From CAVSKL01 sp963728475 [NCBI: Candidatus Eiseniibacteriota bacterium] (GTDB lineage Bacteria > Eisenbacteria > RBG-16-71-46 > JABDJR01): 64,000 bases of DNA. Both the position numbers and the translations under genes were made by a program. The stretch covers positions 248,001 through 312,000 of the forward strand of contig CAVSKL010000004.1 in assembly GCA_963728475.1 (NCBI GenBank). Direction: 5' to 3'. Position 1 is the first letter of the stretch; the number at the start of each line of letters is the position of its first letter. A model generated the notes under the pieces. The model saw only the letters and a list, made by a program, of their open reading frames with translations, was not told where the DNA came from and did no database searches. This document shows, in pieces, positions 1 through 9,105 of the stretch.

Positions 1-1
1 C

Positions 2-472
2 ACCCACGAGACGGTGGCGCTGACCGGAGGGGCGGAGAGCGCAGGCCGGGCCGGCGCGGACCTCCTGGTGCGCCGGGTGGAGCTGGAGACGCGGCTCGGA
101 GTGCTCCGGAGCACCCTCGGCCCCGAGACTCCCGCCGTCCGGAGCAAGGAGGCGGAGCTGCGGGCCCTGGACGCGCAGCTCTCGCGACTCCCCGCCCTGA
201 ACTCGGTGCTCGCCCGGATGCTCCGCGACCAGGAGGTCATCCAGCGCACCTACGGCTATCTCTCCGCCCAGCTGGAGGACGCCCGCATCAACGAGGCCCG
301 TGAGACCTCGACCGTTCAGGTGCTCGATCCCCCCCGGGTGCCTAGCCAGAAGAGCTATCCCCGGCGAACGGTCACGGTGGCCCTGGTCTTCCTCGCCTCG
401 GCGGTGGCGGCGCTCGCAGCCGGCGCGCTGCTCGACGCCGCCCGGCGGGTCCGCGAGGTCCGCGGTGCGTGA
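2..472 (+). CDS. Wzz-like polysaccharide chain-length determinant, C-terminal part (5' end outside window)
   Basis: The reading frame is open from base 2, so the N-terminus lies upstream of the window; about 156 residues are visible. The visible part has a long helical, probably coiled-coil stretch rich in Glu, Arg and Leu. It then has a Pro-rich linker (VLDPPRVPSQKSYPRR), one transmembrane helix (VALVFLASAVAALAAGALL) and a short basic cytoplasmic tail. This is the C-terminal architecture of Wzz/GNVR-type inner-membrane proteins that set the length of O-antigen or exopolysaccharide chains. No tyrosine-kinase domain follows the last helix. The next gene starts inside its 3' end (8-base overlap) and is a second member of the same family, so the two probably act together. 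Function is inferred from topology and context. Confidence 0.75.
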   Translation, partial: THETVALTGGAESAGRAGADLLVRRVELETRLGVLRSTLGPETPAVRSKEAELRALDAQLSRLPALNSVLARMLRDQEVIQRTYGYLSAQLEDARINEARETSTVQVLDPPRVPSQKSYPRRTVTVALVFLASAVAALAAGALLDAARRVREVRGA

Positions 473-1538
473 TCCCGGTTCCCCGGACCGGCTCGCCGCC
501 GAGCCCGGAATCCTGTACTTCCTCCGGCTCGCTTTCCGCCGGATCCTTTTCCTGGCCGCGGTCTCCCTCCTGGCCGGGGTGCTCGCGCTGGGGATCGGGT
601 TTCTCCTGCCCAGGTGGTACCAGGCCCGTGCCGCCATTCTCCCTCCCCACGAATCGCAGCCCGCGCTGGCGATCCGGCAGAGCCTGGTCTCCGCGCTCCA
701 GCTCCAGTCGGTGCTGCCCTACACCGCGGGGGTGACGCTCCTCGACGTGTACCTTGCCATCCTCAACAGCGACACCCTGGCCCGGTCCCTGGTCGACCGG
801 TACGGCTTGCGCGAGCATTACCATCAACCGCTCCGCGTGCGGGCGGTGGCCGCGCTGCGCTCCCACACCACCATCATGCCCCGGGAAGGGTTGATCGAGG
901 TGACGGTGGAGGACAAGGACCCCGGCATGGCCGCCGACCTCGCCAACGGCTACGTGGCCGGGCTCGACAGCCTTTTCCGGTCCACCCGCAGCGGGGCGGG
1001 CCGGCGCGAGCGGGAATTTCTCACCGACCGCGTCGGCCGGACCGAGGCCGCGCTGGACTCCTCCGAGGCGGCTCTGGCCGCCGCGCAGGAGAGCACCGGC
1101 GTGACCGCCCTTTCCCAGGATCTCACCGAAGCCGCGGCCGCGGCGGGGGAACTCCTGGGGCGCCGCCTCGCCCTCTCGGTGCGGCTCGAGATGCTGGACG
1201 TGATGGGAGTCGGGGACTCGCCGGTCCGGCGGGAGCTCCAGACCGAGCTCGACGCGGTCGACTCGCAGGCCTCCCGGCTTCCCCTCCTGGGTCAGGACGT
1301 CGCCCGCCGCCTCCGGGATGTACGGATCCAGGACACCCTCTTCCGGGCGCTGTCCCAGGAACTCGAGGCCGCGCGCATCGAGGAGGTGCGGAACACCCCC
1401 ACCGTGGAGGTGCTGGACCGCGCGGTGCCCCCCGACCACCACTCCCGCCCGCGAAAGGGGATGATGGCACTGGCCGGGGCGTTCGCCGGGCTCTTCCTGG
1501 GGATGGTTTGGGCGGTCTACTGGGACCCCAGGAATTGA
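465..1538 (+). CDS. Wzz-like chain-length determinant / polysaccharide export protein
   Basis: The 357-residue protein has Wzz topology: an N-terminal transmembrane helix (about residues 25-45, FLAAVSLLAGVLALGIGFLL), a large periplasmic region with coiled-coil helices, and a C-terminal helix (MALAGAFAGLFLGMVWAVYW). Start is GTG 465, overlapping the end of the preceding gene; the frame is open further upstream, but that part is a shadow of the first gene. The pre-helix motif (VLDRAVPPDHHSRPRKG) parallels that of the upstream paralogue. Two consecutive Wzz-like proteins with different periplasmic parts suggest a hetero-oligomeric length regulator or export co-polymerase of the inner membrane. 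The glycosyltransferase at 1535 is translationally coupled to it. Confidence 0.75.
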   Translation: MRDPGSPDRLAAEPGILYFLRLAFRRILFLAAVSLLAGVLALGIGFLLPRWYQARAAILPPHESQPALAIRQSLVSALQLQSVLPYTAGVTLLDVYLAILNSDTLARSLVDRYGLREHYHQPLRVRAVAALRSHTTIMPREGLIEVTVEDKDPGMAADLANGYVAGLDSLFRSTRSGAGRREREFLTDRVGRTEAALDSSEAALAAAQESTGVTALSQDLTEAAAAAGELLGRRLALSVRLEMLDVMGVGDSPVRRELQTELDAVDSQASRLPLLGQDVARRLRDVRIQDTLFRALSQELEAARIEEVRNTPTVEVLDRAVPPDHHSRPRKGMMALAGAFAGLFLGMVWAVYWDPRN

Positions 1539-2707
1539 GCGGGATCGTCCCCGTTCTCCACCCCATCACCCGCATGATCGTGGGGGGGGCGCAGCTCAAC
1601 ACCCTCTACACCTGCCGGCTCCTCGACCGCACCCGCTACGCGCCCGCCATTCTCACCGGACCCGAACTCGGCCCCGAAGGCGACCTTCTTTCCGCCGCTC
1701 GCGAGTCCGGGGTGCCCACCTTTCTGGCGCCGCACCTGGGGCGGGAGATTCGCCCCCACCGGGACCTCGTGGCCTACCGCGAAGTGCTCCGGCATCTGCG
1801 CGAGCACCGCTACACCGTCGTGCACACCCATATTTCCAAGACCGGGATCCTGGGCCGGCTGGCGGCGCGGAAGGTGGGAGTGCCGGTGGTGATCCATACC
1901 GCCCACGGATGGCAGTGGACGCTGGCCCGTACCGGGGCCATGCGCCGGTTCATCATCGCCTCCGAGCGGTGGGCGGCACGGTTCACCGACCGCATCGTGG
2001 TGGTGGCGGAGGGGGACCGCGAGAAGGGGCTGGCCGCGGGGGTCGGAAGCCCGGACCAGTACGTGGTGATCGAGAGCGCCATCTCTCTCGACGAGTTCGA
2101 TCCCGCGGCGGTGGAGAGGGGAGCGGCCCGCCGGGATGCCGGCATTCCGGACGACGCGCCGGTGGCGGGAACGGTGGGACGGTTCGCTCATCCCAAAGAG
2201 CCCGCGGTCATGCTCCGGGCGGCGCAGGCCCTCCTGGAGGCGGAGCCCCGGGCGCACTTCATCTACGTGGGCGACGGGCCCGACCGCGAACGGGTGCTGC
2301 AGGGGCTCGGCGACTTCCGGAACCATCCGCGGCTCCACCTGCTCGGACTCCGCCGCGACGTGCCGCAGCTGGTGGCGGCGATGGACGTGTTCCTCCTCTC
2401 CTCCAGCTCCGAAGGGCTCCCGCGCGCGGTGGCCGAGGCGATGGCCATGGAGAAGCCGGTGGTCTCCACTCCGGCGGGCGCGGTTCCCGACCTGGTCCGG
2501 GAAGGGGAGACGGGCTGCCTGGTTCCCTTCGGGGACCACGCGGCCCTGGCGGAGGCCGCGGTGGCGCTCCTGAGGGATCCCCCCCGGGCCCGGGCCCTGG
2601 GAACGGAAGGTGCCCGGCGCGTGCGGGAGCGCTTCGACGTGGGGAGGATGGTGCGCCGGATCGAGGCGCTCTACGAAGAGGTGCTGGAGGAGAAAGGGAT
2701 CCGCTGA
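1535..2707 (+). CDS. Family 4 glycosyltransferase (GT-B fold)
   Basis: The 390-residue protein opens with a strand and glycine-rich loop (HPITRMIVGGAQLNTLYTCR) typical of GT4 enzymes that pick up nucleotide-sugar donors. Further on are HTHISKTGILGRLAA, the acceptor-domain HTAHGW and the C-terminal donor motif with E-G-L-P-R-A-V-A-E-A-M-A. The last contains the EX7E-type glutamates of retaining GT4 enzymes. TTG 1535 is preferred as start because the conserved first strand lies before the first ATG (1574) and TTG overlaps the previous TGA as TTGA. It probably adds a sugar to an undecaprenyl-linked glycan; donor and acceptor cannot be told. Its 3' end overlaps the convergent gene's 3' end by 37 bases. 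Confidence 0.85.
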   Translation: MSGIVPVLHPITRMIVGGAQLNTLYTCRLLDRTRYAPAILTGPELGPEGDLLSAARESGVPTFLAPHLGREIRPHRDLVAYREVLRHLREHRYTVVHTHISKTGILGRLAARKVGVPVVIHTAHGWQWTLARTGAMRRFIIASERWAARFTDRIVVVAEGDREKGLAAGVGSPDQYVVIESAISLDEFDPAAVERGAARRDAGIPDDAPVAGTVGRFAHPKEPAVMLRAAQALLEAEPRAHFIYVGDGPDRERVLQGLGDFRNHPRLHLLGLRRDVPQLVAAMDVFLLSSSSEGLPRAVAEAMAMEKPVVSTPAGAVPDLVREGETGCLVPFGDHAALAEAAVALLRDPPRARALGTEGARRVRERFDVGRMVRRIEALYEEVLEEKGIR

Positions 2708-4044
2708 CCGTTCCGCCGCCGTGCCGTCCGGAAGATCGCGGAGGCGGCCATGACGCACAGGAGGGGCAACGCGGGGATCTGAAACCGCGGCACCGCCTGC
2801 GGCCCGGGGACGAGCAGGTAGTAGGGGACGAAGAGAAGGAAGAGCACGAGCAGCCGCCACCGCCTCCGGACGATCCAGGCCGCCAGCTCCACCGTGGCTC
2901 CCAGATAGGTGAGCCCCGCGAGCGCCAGCGCCGGAAGGAGCAGGAGGAGGATCCAGGCCCGGCCACCGAAGTAGTGACGTACTCCCGCCAGGAGCCCCCG
3001 CTCGTGGATCACCGCCAGGGTGCCCCGGCCGGTGGCGGTCACTCCCAGGTCCTCGAACAGGGTGGGGGCATCGGGGAGGAGCACCACCGGCGACACCGTG
3101 AGCCGGAGCGTGGTCAGCGGATGCTCCGCGAGGATCCGGCGCCCGCGGCGCACCCGATACGCGTTCCGCGCCCCCGGGGTGCGGTACCGGTCGGGATGAG
3201 CGGCGAACTCCCGGCGGACCCCGGCCCGGAGATCCTCCCGCACCGTCTCCTCGGGACGTCCGGTGTCCTCGGCCAGGACCGCGGCCGCCATGTGATCGAG
3301 CACGGTGTGGCCCAGGTTGGTGTGAAGCTGGAAGCCGGCGCCGACGGAAGCGTTCCGCGCCATCCAGGGAAGGAGGGGAGCGGCGAAGAGGACGGCGGCC
3401 AAAAGGATGCCGGCCGTCCGGCGGCGAGCGGTCCTCGACGGCCGAACGAGAGCGAGGAGGACGACCGCGCCCCCCCACGGAAGTCCCACCGGCCGGATGT
3501 AGGCCCCGGCGGCGGCGACCAGCGCGGCGGCGGCCACGTCTGCGAGCCGGCCTCGGGCGAGGATGCGAAGCGCCAGCAGGAGCTCCGCGGCCGCCCCCAG
3601 CGTGAAGAGGGTATCTGAAAGCAGGAGAGGCGAATGGGCGATTGCCGTGATGTTGAATGCGAAGAGGAGTCCGGCGGTGAAGGCCGCCGGTTCGGAGGCC
3701 ACCAGAAGGCCGGCCCGGTAGACCAGGAGTGCGGTAAGGGCTCCGGCCACGCAGAGCGCCGCCGCCACCGCTCCCAGGCCCGTCCCCGCCGCCAGGAAAG
3801 CGGCGACGAAAGCGGGGAACCCCGGAGGACGGAGGGTGGCGGGCCGGGCGGACCCGGGAGCTTCGAGGTAGCGCCCGGTGGCGGCCAGCGCGCGGGCCGG
3901 TTCCACGTAGGTGGGGGTGTCGGGCCGGGAGAACACGGCCTCGGGCCGGGAGAGGCCGGGCGCGGCGACCGCGAGGCGCACCGCCAACGCGAGCCCGAAC
4001 ACCAGCAGGGAGCGCCGGGCGGAGCCCGGAGAAGGCGTGTTCAC
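2671..4044 (-). CDS. ArnT/PMT-like membrane glycosyltransferase (GT-C, family 39-like)
   Basis: The 457-residue protein is predicted to span the membrane about ten times. Its first periplasmic loop carries acidic residues (FSRPDTPTYVEPARALAATG) in the position where GT-C enzymes have their catalytic Asp. It also has RPPGFPAFVAAFLAAG, a typical GT39/PMT motif region. Such enzymes move a sugar from a polyprenyl-phosphate donor to lipid A, glycan or protein at the outer face of the inner membrane. The start ATG overlaps the stop of the upstream GT4 gene as ATGA, and it is the last gene of the leftward polysaccharide operon. The acceptor is unknown; an oligosaccharide or a protein are both possible. 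Confidence 0.75.
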   Translation of the reverse strand: MNTPSPGSARRSLLVFGLALAVRLAVAAPGLSRPEAVFSRPDTPTYVEPARALAATGRYLEAPGSARPATLRPPGFPAFVAAFLAAGTGLGAVAAALCVAGALTALLVYRAGLLVASEPAAFTAGLLFAFNITAIAHSPLLLSDTLFTLGAAAELLLALRILARGRLADVAAAALVAAAGAYIRPVGLPWGGAVVLLALVRPSRTARRRTAGILLAAVLFAAPLLPWMARNASVGAGFQLHTNLGHTVLDHMAAAVLAEDTGRPEETVREDLRAGVRREFAAHPDRYRTPGARNAYRVRRGRRILAEHPLTTLRLTVSPVVLLPDAPTLFEDLGVTATGRGTLAVIHERGLLAGVRHYFGGRAWILLLLLPALALAGLTYLGATVELAAWIVRRRWRLLVLFLLFVPYYLLVPGPQAVPRFQIPALPLLCVMAASAIFRTARRRNGQRIPFSSSTSS

Positions 4045-5138
4045 CTCACGCTCCCCACGAGTTCGCGGTAGAGGTTCAGGTACGCCTCAACCATGACGTC
4101 CAGTGAAAAGGGATGGCGCGGCTCGTGCGGCACTCCCGGAGCCAGGAGCGCGGCCGCCGCTTCCGCGACCGCCGCGGGGTCGTCGAAGTCGACGAGCTGG
4201 GCGGCGGCGTGCCTGGACGCGACCTCGGGGAGGGAATCGACGCTCGAGACCACCGCGGGCACCCCTGCCGCCATCGCCTCGGCCAGGGCCAGACCGAACC
4301 CCTCGTAGCGTGACGGCATGAAGAAGAGATCGAACGCCGCGATGCGGGCGGCCGCGTCCGGAAGGAATCCGGGGAAGACCACGCGGATGCGCTCCGGGGC
4401 GCGCTCGGCCCTCCGTTCCAGGGCCCTGCGCTCGGGGCCGTCGCCGATCAGCACCAGCGTCCACCGGCGCCCCGAGGGCACCCGGGAGGCGAGCGCGGGG
4501 AGCGCGCGTAGAAGCCGGTCATAGCCCTTCTGCCGGTTCAGGCGGCCCACCGAGCCCAGCACCGTCTCCCCGGGCTCTGCGCCCCACTCCCGTTTCCATC
4601 CGGCGATCTCGTCCATCTCGGGCCGGCGTGGGGGGCGGAGGCCGTTGGGGATGACCCGGAAGCGGCCCGGGTCCACCCCGATCCGCCGGGCGTGGTAGTC
4701 CCGGACCGCGAGCGAGACCGCGGTGAACCGGTCCACCCGGCCCGCCGTCCCTCGTTCAAGCAGGAACTGCCAGAACCGGCCCGGCCGCCTATCGACGCAG
4801 TGCACGGTCTCGACCAGGGGCGCGCGACGTCCGGCGCGGGTCATGCGGGCGGCCAGCCCGGCATGAAAGAGGTGGGCGTGCACGAGGTCGGGAAGGAATC
4901 GGTCGAGCATCGGACCCAGACGCCGGTAGCGCCACGGCGTTTTCGCGGTGAGATCCAGGGATCGAACCGGGATCCCGGCCGCGCCGAGAGCTTCGAGCAC
5001 CGGCGAGCGCGCGGGGGCCGGAAGCACCCCTACCACCTCCACCTGGTGTCCCCGCCGGGAGAGCTCGATGCTGAGGTCGGCCACCACCCGCTCCGCCCCC
5101 GCCGGCCGGAGGTCGGTCATGACCTGGGTGATTCTCAT
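4041..5138 (-). CDS. Family 4 glycosyltransferase
   Basis: The 365-residue GT-B enzyme begins MRITQVMTDLRPAGAERVVA, the classic GT4 start with a Gly/Ala-rich loop for the acceptor side. It continues with HAHLFHAGLAARMTRAGRR and VIPNGL, a common GT4 signature before the donor domain. The donor-site segment (MPSRYEGFGLALAEAMAAGV) holds both glutamates of the EX7E motif. Start and stop are both 4-base ATGA overlaps with the neighbours, so it sits in a tightly coupled operon downstream of the ligase-GT fusion and flippase. It probably transfers a hexose in repeat-unit assembly on the cytoplasmic side of the inner membrane. The sugar is not deducible. Confidence 0.88.
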   Translation of the reverse strand: MRITQVMTDLRPAGAERVVADLSIELSRRGHQVEVVGVLPAPARSPVLEALGAAGIPVRSLDLTAKTPWRYRRLGPMLDRFLPDLVHAHLFHAGLAARMTRAGRRAPLVETVHCVDRRPGRFWQFLLERGTAGRVDRFTAVSLAVRDYHARRIGVDPGRFRVIPNGLRPPRRPEMDEIAGWKREWGAEPGETVLGSVGRLNRQKGYDRLLRALPALASRVPSGRRWTLVLIGDGPERRALERRAERAPERIRVVFPGFLPDAAARIAAFDLFFMPSRYEGFGLALAEAMAAGVPAVVSSVDSLPEVASRHAAAQLVDFDDPAAVAEAAAALLAPGVPHEPRHPFSLDVMVEAYLNLYRELVGSVR

Positions 5139-7600
5139 GCCGGCTCCGCCGCCGGCTCCCGGTTCCCGGTCCGGGCCAGTTCCTCCCGCACGACCGCCTC
5201 GTAGCCGTCGAGGGTATCGTGCCAGGAGGGAAACCCGGCGGCCCGGCGGAGGCCGGCCGCCGAGAGACGGGAGCGGGTCGCGAAGTCGCGGAGCCGGGCC
5301 AGGGCCTCGGTCAGGGCATTCTCGTCGCCGGCCGGAACCCAGAGCACCTCGTCCCCGGCCAGCCGCTCGATGAAGACGGGAAGCGCGCTCGCCAAGGCCG
5401 GCATCCCCCGGATCAACGCCTCATCGAGCGCGGTACCGTGCCCCTCGTGGAGGCTGGGGAGCACGAACGCGTCGTGGCCCGCCCACAGGCCCTCCATGTC
5501 CTCCTCGGGCACCGCGCCCAGGAATCGTACGCGGCCGGCGAGCCCCAGCGAGGACGCCTGGTCCCGGGCCCGGGCCGCGATGCCCGGATCGTGGGGCCGG
5601 CCGACCACGGTGAGCGTCGCGGGCACCCCGGCCGCGAGCGCGCGGAGGAGGCCCGGGAGGTTCTTGCGCTCGAAGTCGCCGCCGATCCAGAGGAGCCTCA
5701 GGGGATCCCCCCCGGCGATCTCCCGCACGGTGACCCGGCTCCCGGGATCGGCGATCCCGACCCGCACCAGGGTGATGCGGTCGCGGGGTATGCCGCGGGC
5801 GGCCACCGCGTCGGCCTCGACTCCGGTGTGGACCACGACCCGGTGGGCCAGACGCAGAACCGAGGTCTCGTTCCAGCGTGCGAGCCGGACGTAGAGCGGG
5901 AAAGCGAACCGGAACCCTTCGCGCAAGTGGTGCACCACCACCACCAGACGGACCCGGGGGCGCGGGCGGAGCCATCGGAGGAGCAGGAAGAGGCGGCCGC
6001 CGTCGGATTGGTCGGCCACCACCACCCCACGGTGGAAACCGCCATGGACCAGCAGGTGGCGCACCGCGAGCAGAACGGGCCGGTCGCGGATGCTGTCCGG
6101 GATCGGTGACTCGTCCTCGGAGTGGACGCGAAGCCCCAGCTCCTTCCATCTGTCGACCAGCGCCGCCCAGAATCTCTGCCCGCCGGTCCGGCCCTCGCGG
6201 AAGCGCTCCGAGGGAACCAGGATGGCCGGTTCCGCCGGGGAACCGGTGGGAAGCACCAGGACCAGCGCGAACAGGAAGAAGTTGATGGAGTCGGTGACGT
6301 GCCCCATGCCGAGGGTCGTGCCGCTCTCGAACAGCGCGCGGAACGAGAGCCCGGCCACGCCGGCGGCGGCGGCGCCGCGGATCCAGTTTCCACGGCGGTA
6401 GTCGCGAAGCGCTCCCGGGATCCGGCTCCACAGGAGCAGGAAGAGAGCCAGCGCCAGCACGAGGCCGGGGAGGCCGAGTTCCGCCCCCTTGGTGAGGAAG
6501 AGATTGTGCGCGCCGCCTCCGCGGGTGGTGACGAGTTCGCGCTCGACCGCGCTCGGTATGTACTCGGGCCGGTAGAACTCGAACACCCGGGTTCCCGTTC
6601 CGACCCCGGTGAAGGGGTGGGCTTCCAGGATCCGGAGTCCGGTGCTCCACAGGGACCCCCGGTAGGAGAGACCCGATCCGAGGCGAAGCCCGGCGTAGAG
6701 CCACGCCGGCATGGGGAGAACAACGAGGGCTGCCCCCACGGCCAGGATTCCGGCGCCGGCCAGCAAGCGTAGCCGGCGGTGGCAGAGGGCGAGGACGAGG
6801 AGAGCGGAGCCCACGTAGAGGTACGAGGACCGGGAAAACGAGACCACGAGGCCTCCGGCCAGCACCGCCACCGCGGCGAGGAGCGCGGCGGCCACTGCGG
6901 TCCGGCGCAGGGTCGGGCCCCGGGAGGCGTAAACCAGGGTGAAGGCGGCGAGGATGACCAGGCCATGGCCCATGATCACCCCGAGCGTGTTGGGGTTGTC
7001 GTAGATGGAACTCAACCGCTCCGGCGAGATCAACCGGTAGTAAAGGAGCTTTTCCGGCCCCAGCGCCGCCATCTGGACCAGCGCGTAGATTCCCACCGGA
7101 ACCAGGGCGAGCGCGTAGGCCAGAAGGCCGATCCGGAACTGGCGGGGCCCCCACAGGTTGGCGAAGGCGAGCAGGACCGCGAAGAGGATCGAGAACCGGA
7201 TCGCGGAGCCCAGCCCGGCGTCGGGGAAGCGGGAGAGCAGGGAGGTGAAGGCCACCCAGGCCACGAAGAGGGCGAACCACAGGCCGAGTCCGCCGGGCGT
7301 CACGTTCACGTCCCGGTGAAGGCGCAGCCGATGGAGCAGCCATGCCCCCAGGACAAGGGCCGGGATCACGAAGTTCGCCACCCGGAACCCAAGGCCCGGC
7401 GTTCCCGCCGCGAGCGGGACGGCGAGCAACAGGATCCAGAGTCCCCACGCCGGGCGATGCAGGGTGGCCGCGGCCACCAGCGGCGCGGCCAGCATCGCCC
7501 ACCGGAGATTCCCCCCGGCGGCGAACGCCGCTCCCACCCATCCCGCCGCCGCCAGCGCGATCAGGATCGCGGCGGCCGGTCCGGGGGAGGCGCGACTCAA
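5135..7600 (-). CDS. O-antigen ligase/polymerase-like membrane protein fused to a family 4 glycosyltransferase
   Basis: One uninterrupted frame encodes about 821 residues. Residues about 1-430 form a polytopic membrane domain of the Wzy/WaaL (O-antigen ligase) superfamily. It has an N-P-N-T-L-G motif, a large periplasmic loop with Y-R-G-S-L-W and G-V-G-T-G-T, and an A-H-N-L-F-L motif, the conserved His region. Residues about 460-815 are a cytosolic GT4 domain with WIGGDFERKNLPGLLRAL (the R-K-N of donor domains) and LPSLHEGHGTALDEALIRG (EX7E). No stop or frame change lies between the domains. Start is taken as TTG 7600, overlapping the flippase stop as TTGA; the open frame upstream is antisense shadow. 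Polymerisation or ligation and sugar addition would be joined in one protein. A lost stop codon in the assembly is the alternative. Confidence 0.8.
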   Translation of the reverse strand: MSRASPGPAAAILIALAAAGWVGAAFAAGGNLRWAMLAAPLVAAATLHRPAWGLWILLLAVPLAAGTPGLGFRVANFVIPALVLGAWLLHRLRLHRDVNVTPGGLGLWFALFVAWVAFTSLLSRFPDAGLGSAIRFSILFAVLLAFANLWGPRQFRIGLLAYALALVPVGIYALVQMAALGPEKLLYYRLISPERLSSIYDNPNTLGVIMGHGLVILAAFTLVYASRGPTLRRTAVAAALLAAVAVLAGGLVVSFSRSSYLYVGSALLVLALCHRRLRLLAGAGILAVGAALVVLPMPAWLYAGLRLGSGLSYRGSLWSTGLRILEAHPFTGVGTGTRVFEFYRPEYIPSAVERELVTTRGGGAHNLFLTKGAELGLPGLVLALALFLLLWSRIPGALRDYRRGNWIRGAAAAGVAGLSFRALFESGTTLGMGHVTDSINFFLFALVLVLPTGSPAEPAILVPSERFREGRTGGQRFWAALVDRWKELGLRVHSEDESPIPDSIRDRPVLLAVRHLLVHGGFHRGVVVADQSDGGRLFLLLRWLRPRPRVRLVVVVHHLREGFRFAFPLYVRLARWNETSVLRLAHRVVVHTGVEADAVAARGIPRDRITLVRVGIADPGSRVTVREIAGGDPLRLLWIGGDFERKNLPGLLRALAAGVPATLTVVGRPHDPGIAARARDQASSLGLAGRVRFLGAVPEEDMEGLWAGHDAFVLPSLHEGHGTALDEALIRGMPALASALPVFIERLAGDEVLWVPAGDENALTEALARLRDFATRSRLSAAGLRRAAGFPSWHDTLDGYEAVVREELARTGNREPAAEPA

Positions 7601-9105
7601 CGGCCCGGCCTCCTGAGCAGCCGCCGGAGGGTCCGCACGTCGTCCCCGCCCAGGCCTCGGAAGAGGAAGAGGAGCGCGACGTAGGCGCCGCTGCCCGCGG
7701 CCAAAGAGAACACCAGCGGGCCCACCCCGGATCCGGGGAAGGGAGTCCCGGCGAGATACAGGCAACCCGCCCCCGAGAGCAGGGTGCCGAGCAGCGACCC
7801 CCGGATCACCTTGAGCAGGCTTCCCAGTCCCGGCAGCTCCGGAAGCCGGCGGTGAATGGCAGGCACCCCCAGCAGGAGCGGCACCCCGAAGCCGAACAGC
7901 ACGCCGAGGGCGGCGCCCAGGAGCCGGAGGTGGGGAACGAGAAGCAGCACCACCGGCACGTGGAGGAGGCCTCCCGCGGCGAGGAACGTCGCCGGCACCC
8001 CGGGCCGGCCGGCGGCGTCGGCCGCCACCGAGGGGAGCATGGCCAGGGCGCTGGCCGCATAGGCGAGGAGCAGAACCCGGAAAGGCCAGGCGCCGTGGAC
8101 GGCGAAGTCGCGGCCCATCCAGACTTGGAGGAGCGGAAACGCGAGCCCTCCCGCCACCGCCACCGAGCCCCCGGCCACCGCCGCGATCAGGCGGACGCCG
8201 TGGCGGTACTGGTCGCGCAGCTCGGCATAGCGCCCGGCGGCGAGGTGCGAGGCGACGGCGGGATAGAAGGGAAATCCGATCTGGTCCACCACGTCCTTCA
8301 TTCGCTGGGAGAGACGCACCGGAACCGCATAGTAGGAGACCTGCGCCACCGGGAGGAGCGCGGCCAGGGCGAAGCGGTCGAACTGCTGGAGGAGGGAAAC
8401 CGAGATCTGGGCCGGGAACTTGAAACGGCCGAAACGGAGGAGCTCGCGCACCGAGCGGCGGTCCCAGCCGGGGAGGAGGACGGCCCCCGGCAGGAGGCGC
8501 GCGGCCACCGCTGCGAGGTAGGCGAGGAGGATGACCGTCCCCACCACGTAGGCCGCCGCCACCGACACGAGGCCGCCGCCCATGAGCAGGCTCGCCACGG
8601 CCAGGCCGTAGTAGGTGGTGTGGAAGAGGATGCTTCTTCCCGCAAACAGGTCGAAGCGCCTGAGCGCGGCCGGTACGGAGCTGAACCCCGCCACCGGGTA
8701 ATCGATGGCCACGGTGAGCGCGGAGATCCGGAAGGCGGCCACCGCTTCGCCGGTCAGCTCGGGGGGAACCCTGACCCAGGAGCGGGCGATCACCGGTGCA
8801 AGCAGGAAGAAGGCGCCTCCCACCACGACCCCGACCATCGCCTGGAGAGCGAGCCCCGAGCGGAGGAAGGCCTCCACCGCGGGGCGGTTCTCGCGCTCGT
8901 GTTCGGCGGCGAGAAAGCGAACCAACGCGTTGCCCAGGCCGAGGTCGACAAGATTCAGGGCTCCCACGAACGCGATGAGGACGCTCCATACCCCGAACGC
9001 ATCCAGGCCCAGACGGTGGACCATGAACGGGGTGGCCAGGATCACCAGGATGGTCAGCCACAGGAACCCGAACAGGTTCCAGAGGATGTTCCGACCCAGG
9101 CTCAT
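7597..9105 (-). CDS. Wzx-type polysaccharide flippase (MOP superfamily)
   Basis: The 502-residue protein starts MSLGRNILWNLFGFLWLTIL and has about 12-14 predicted membrane helices. It includes the N-terminal conserved FGVWSVLIAFVGALNLVDLG found in oligosaccharidyl-lipid flippases of the Wzx/RfbX type. These turn undecaprenyl-diphosphate-linked repeat units from the cytoplasmic to the periplasmic face of the inner membrane, where the neighbouring ligase/polymerase would use them. ATG 9105 is chosen because the long open frame upstream has no membrane-protein character. No clear Shine-Dalgarno is seen. It is the first gene of the leftward operon, and its stop overlaps the next TTG start. Confidence 0.85.
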   Translation of the reverse strand: MSLGRNILWNLFGFLWLTILVILATPFMVHRLGLDAFGVWSVLIAFVGALNLVDLGLGNALVRFLAAEHERENRPAVEAFLRSGLALQAMVGVVVGGAFFLLAPVIARSWVRVPPELTGEAVAAFRISALTVAIDYPVAGFSSVPAALRRFDLFAGRSILFHTTYYGLAVASLLMGGGLVSVAAAYVVGTVILLAYLAAVAARLLPGAVLLPGWDRRSVRELLRFGRFKFPAQISVSLLQQFDRFALAALLPVAQVSYYAVPVRLSQRMKDVVDQIGFPFYPAVASHLAAGRYAELRDQYRHGVRLIAAVAGGSVAVAGGLAFPLLQVWMGRDFAVHGAWPFRVLLLAYAASALAMLPSVAADAAGRPGVPATFLAAGGLLHVPVVLLLVPHLRLLGAALGVLFGFGVPLLLGVPAIHRRLPELPGLGSLLKVIRGSLLGTLLSGAGCLYLAGTPFPGSGVGPLVFSLAAGSGAYVALLFLFRGLGGDDVRTLRRLLRRPGR

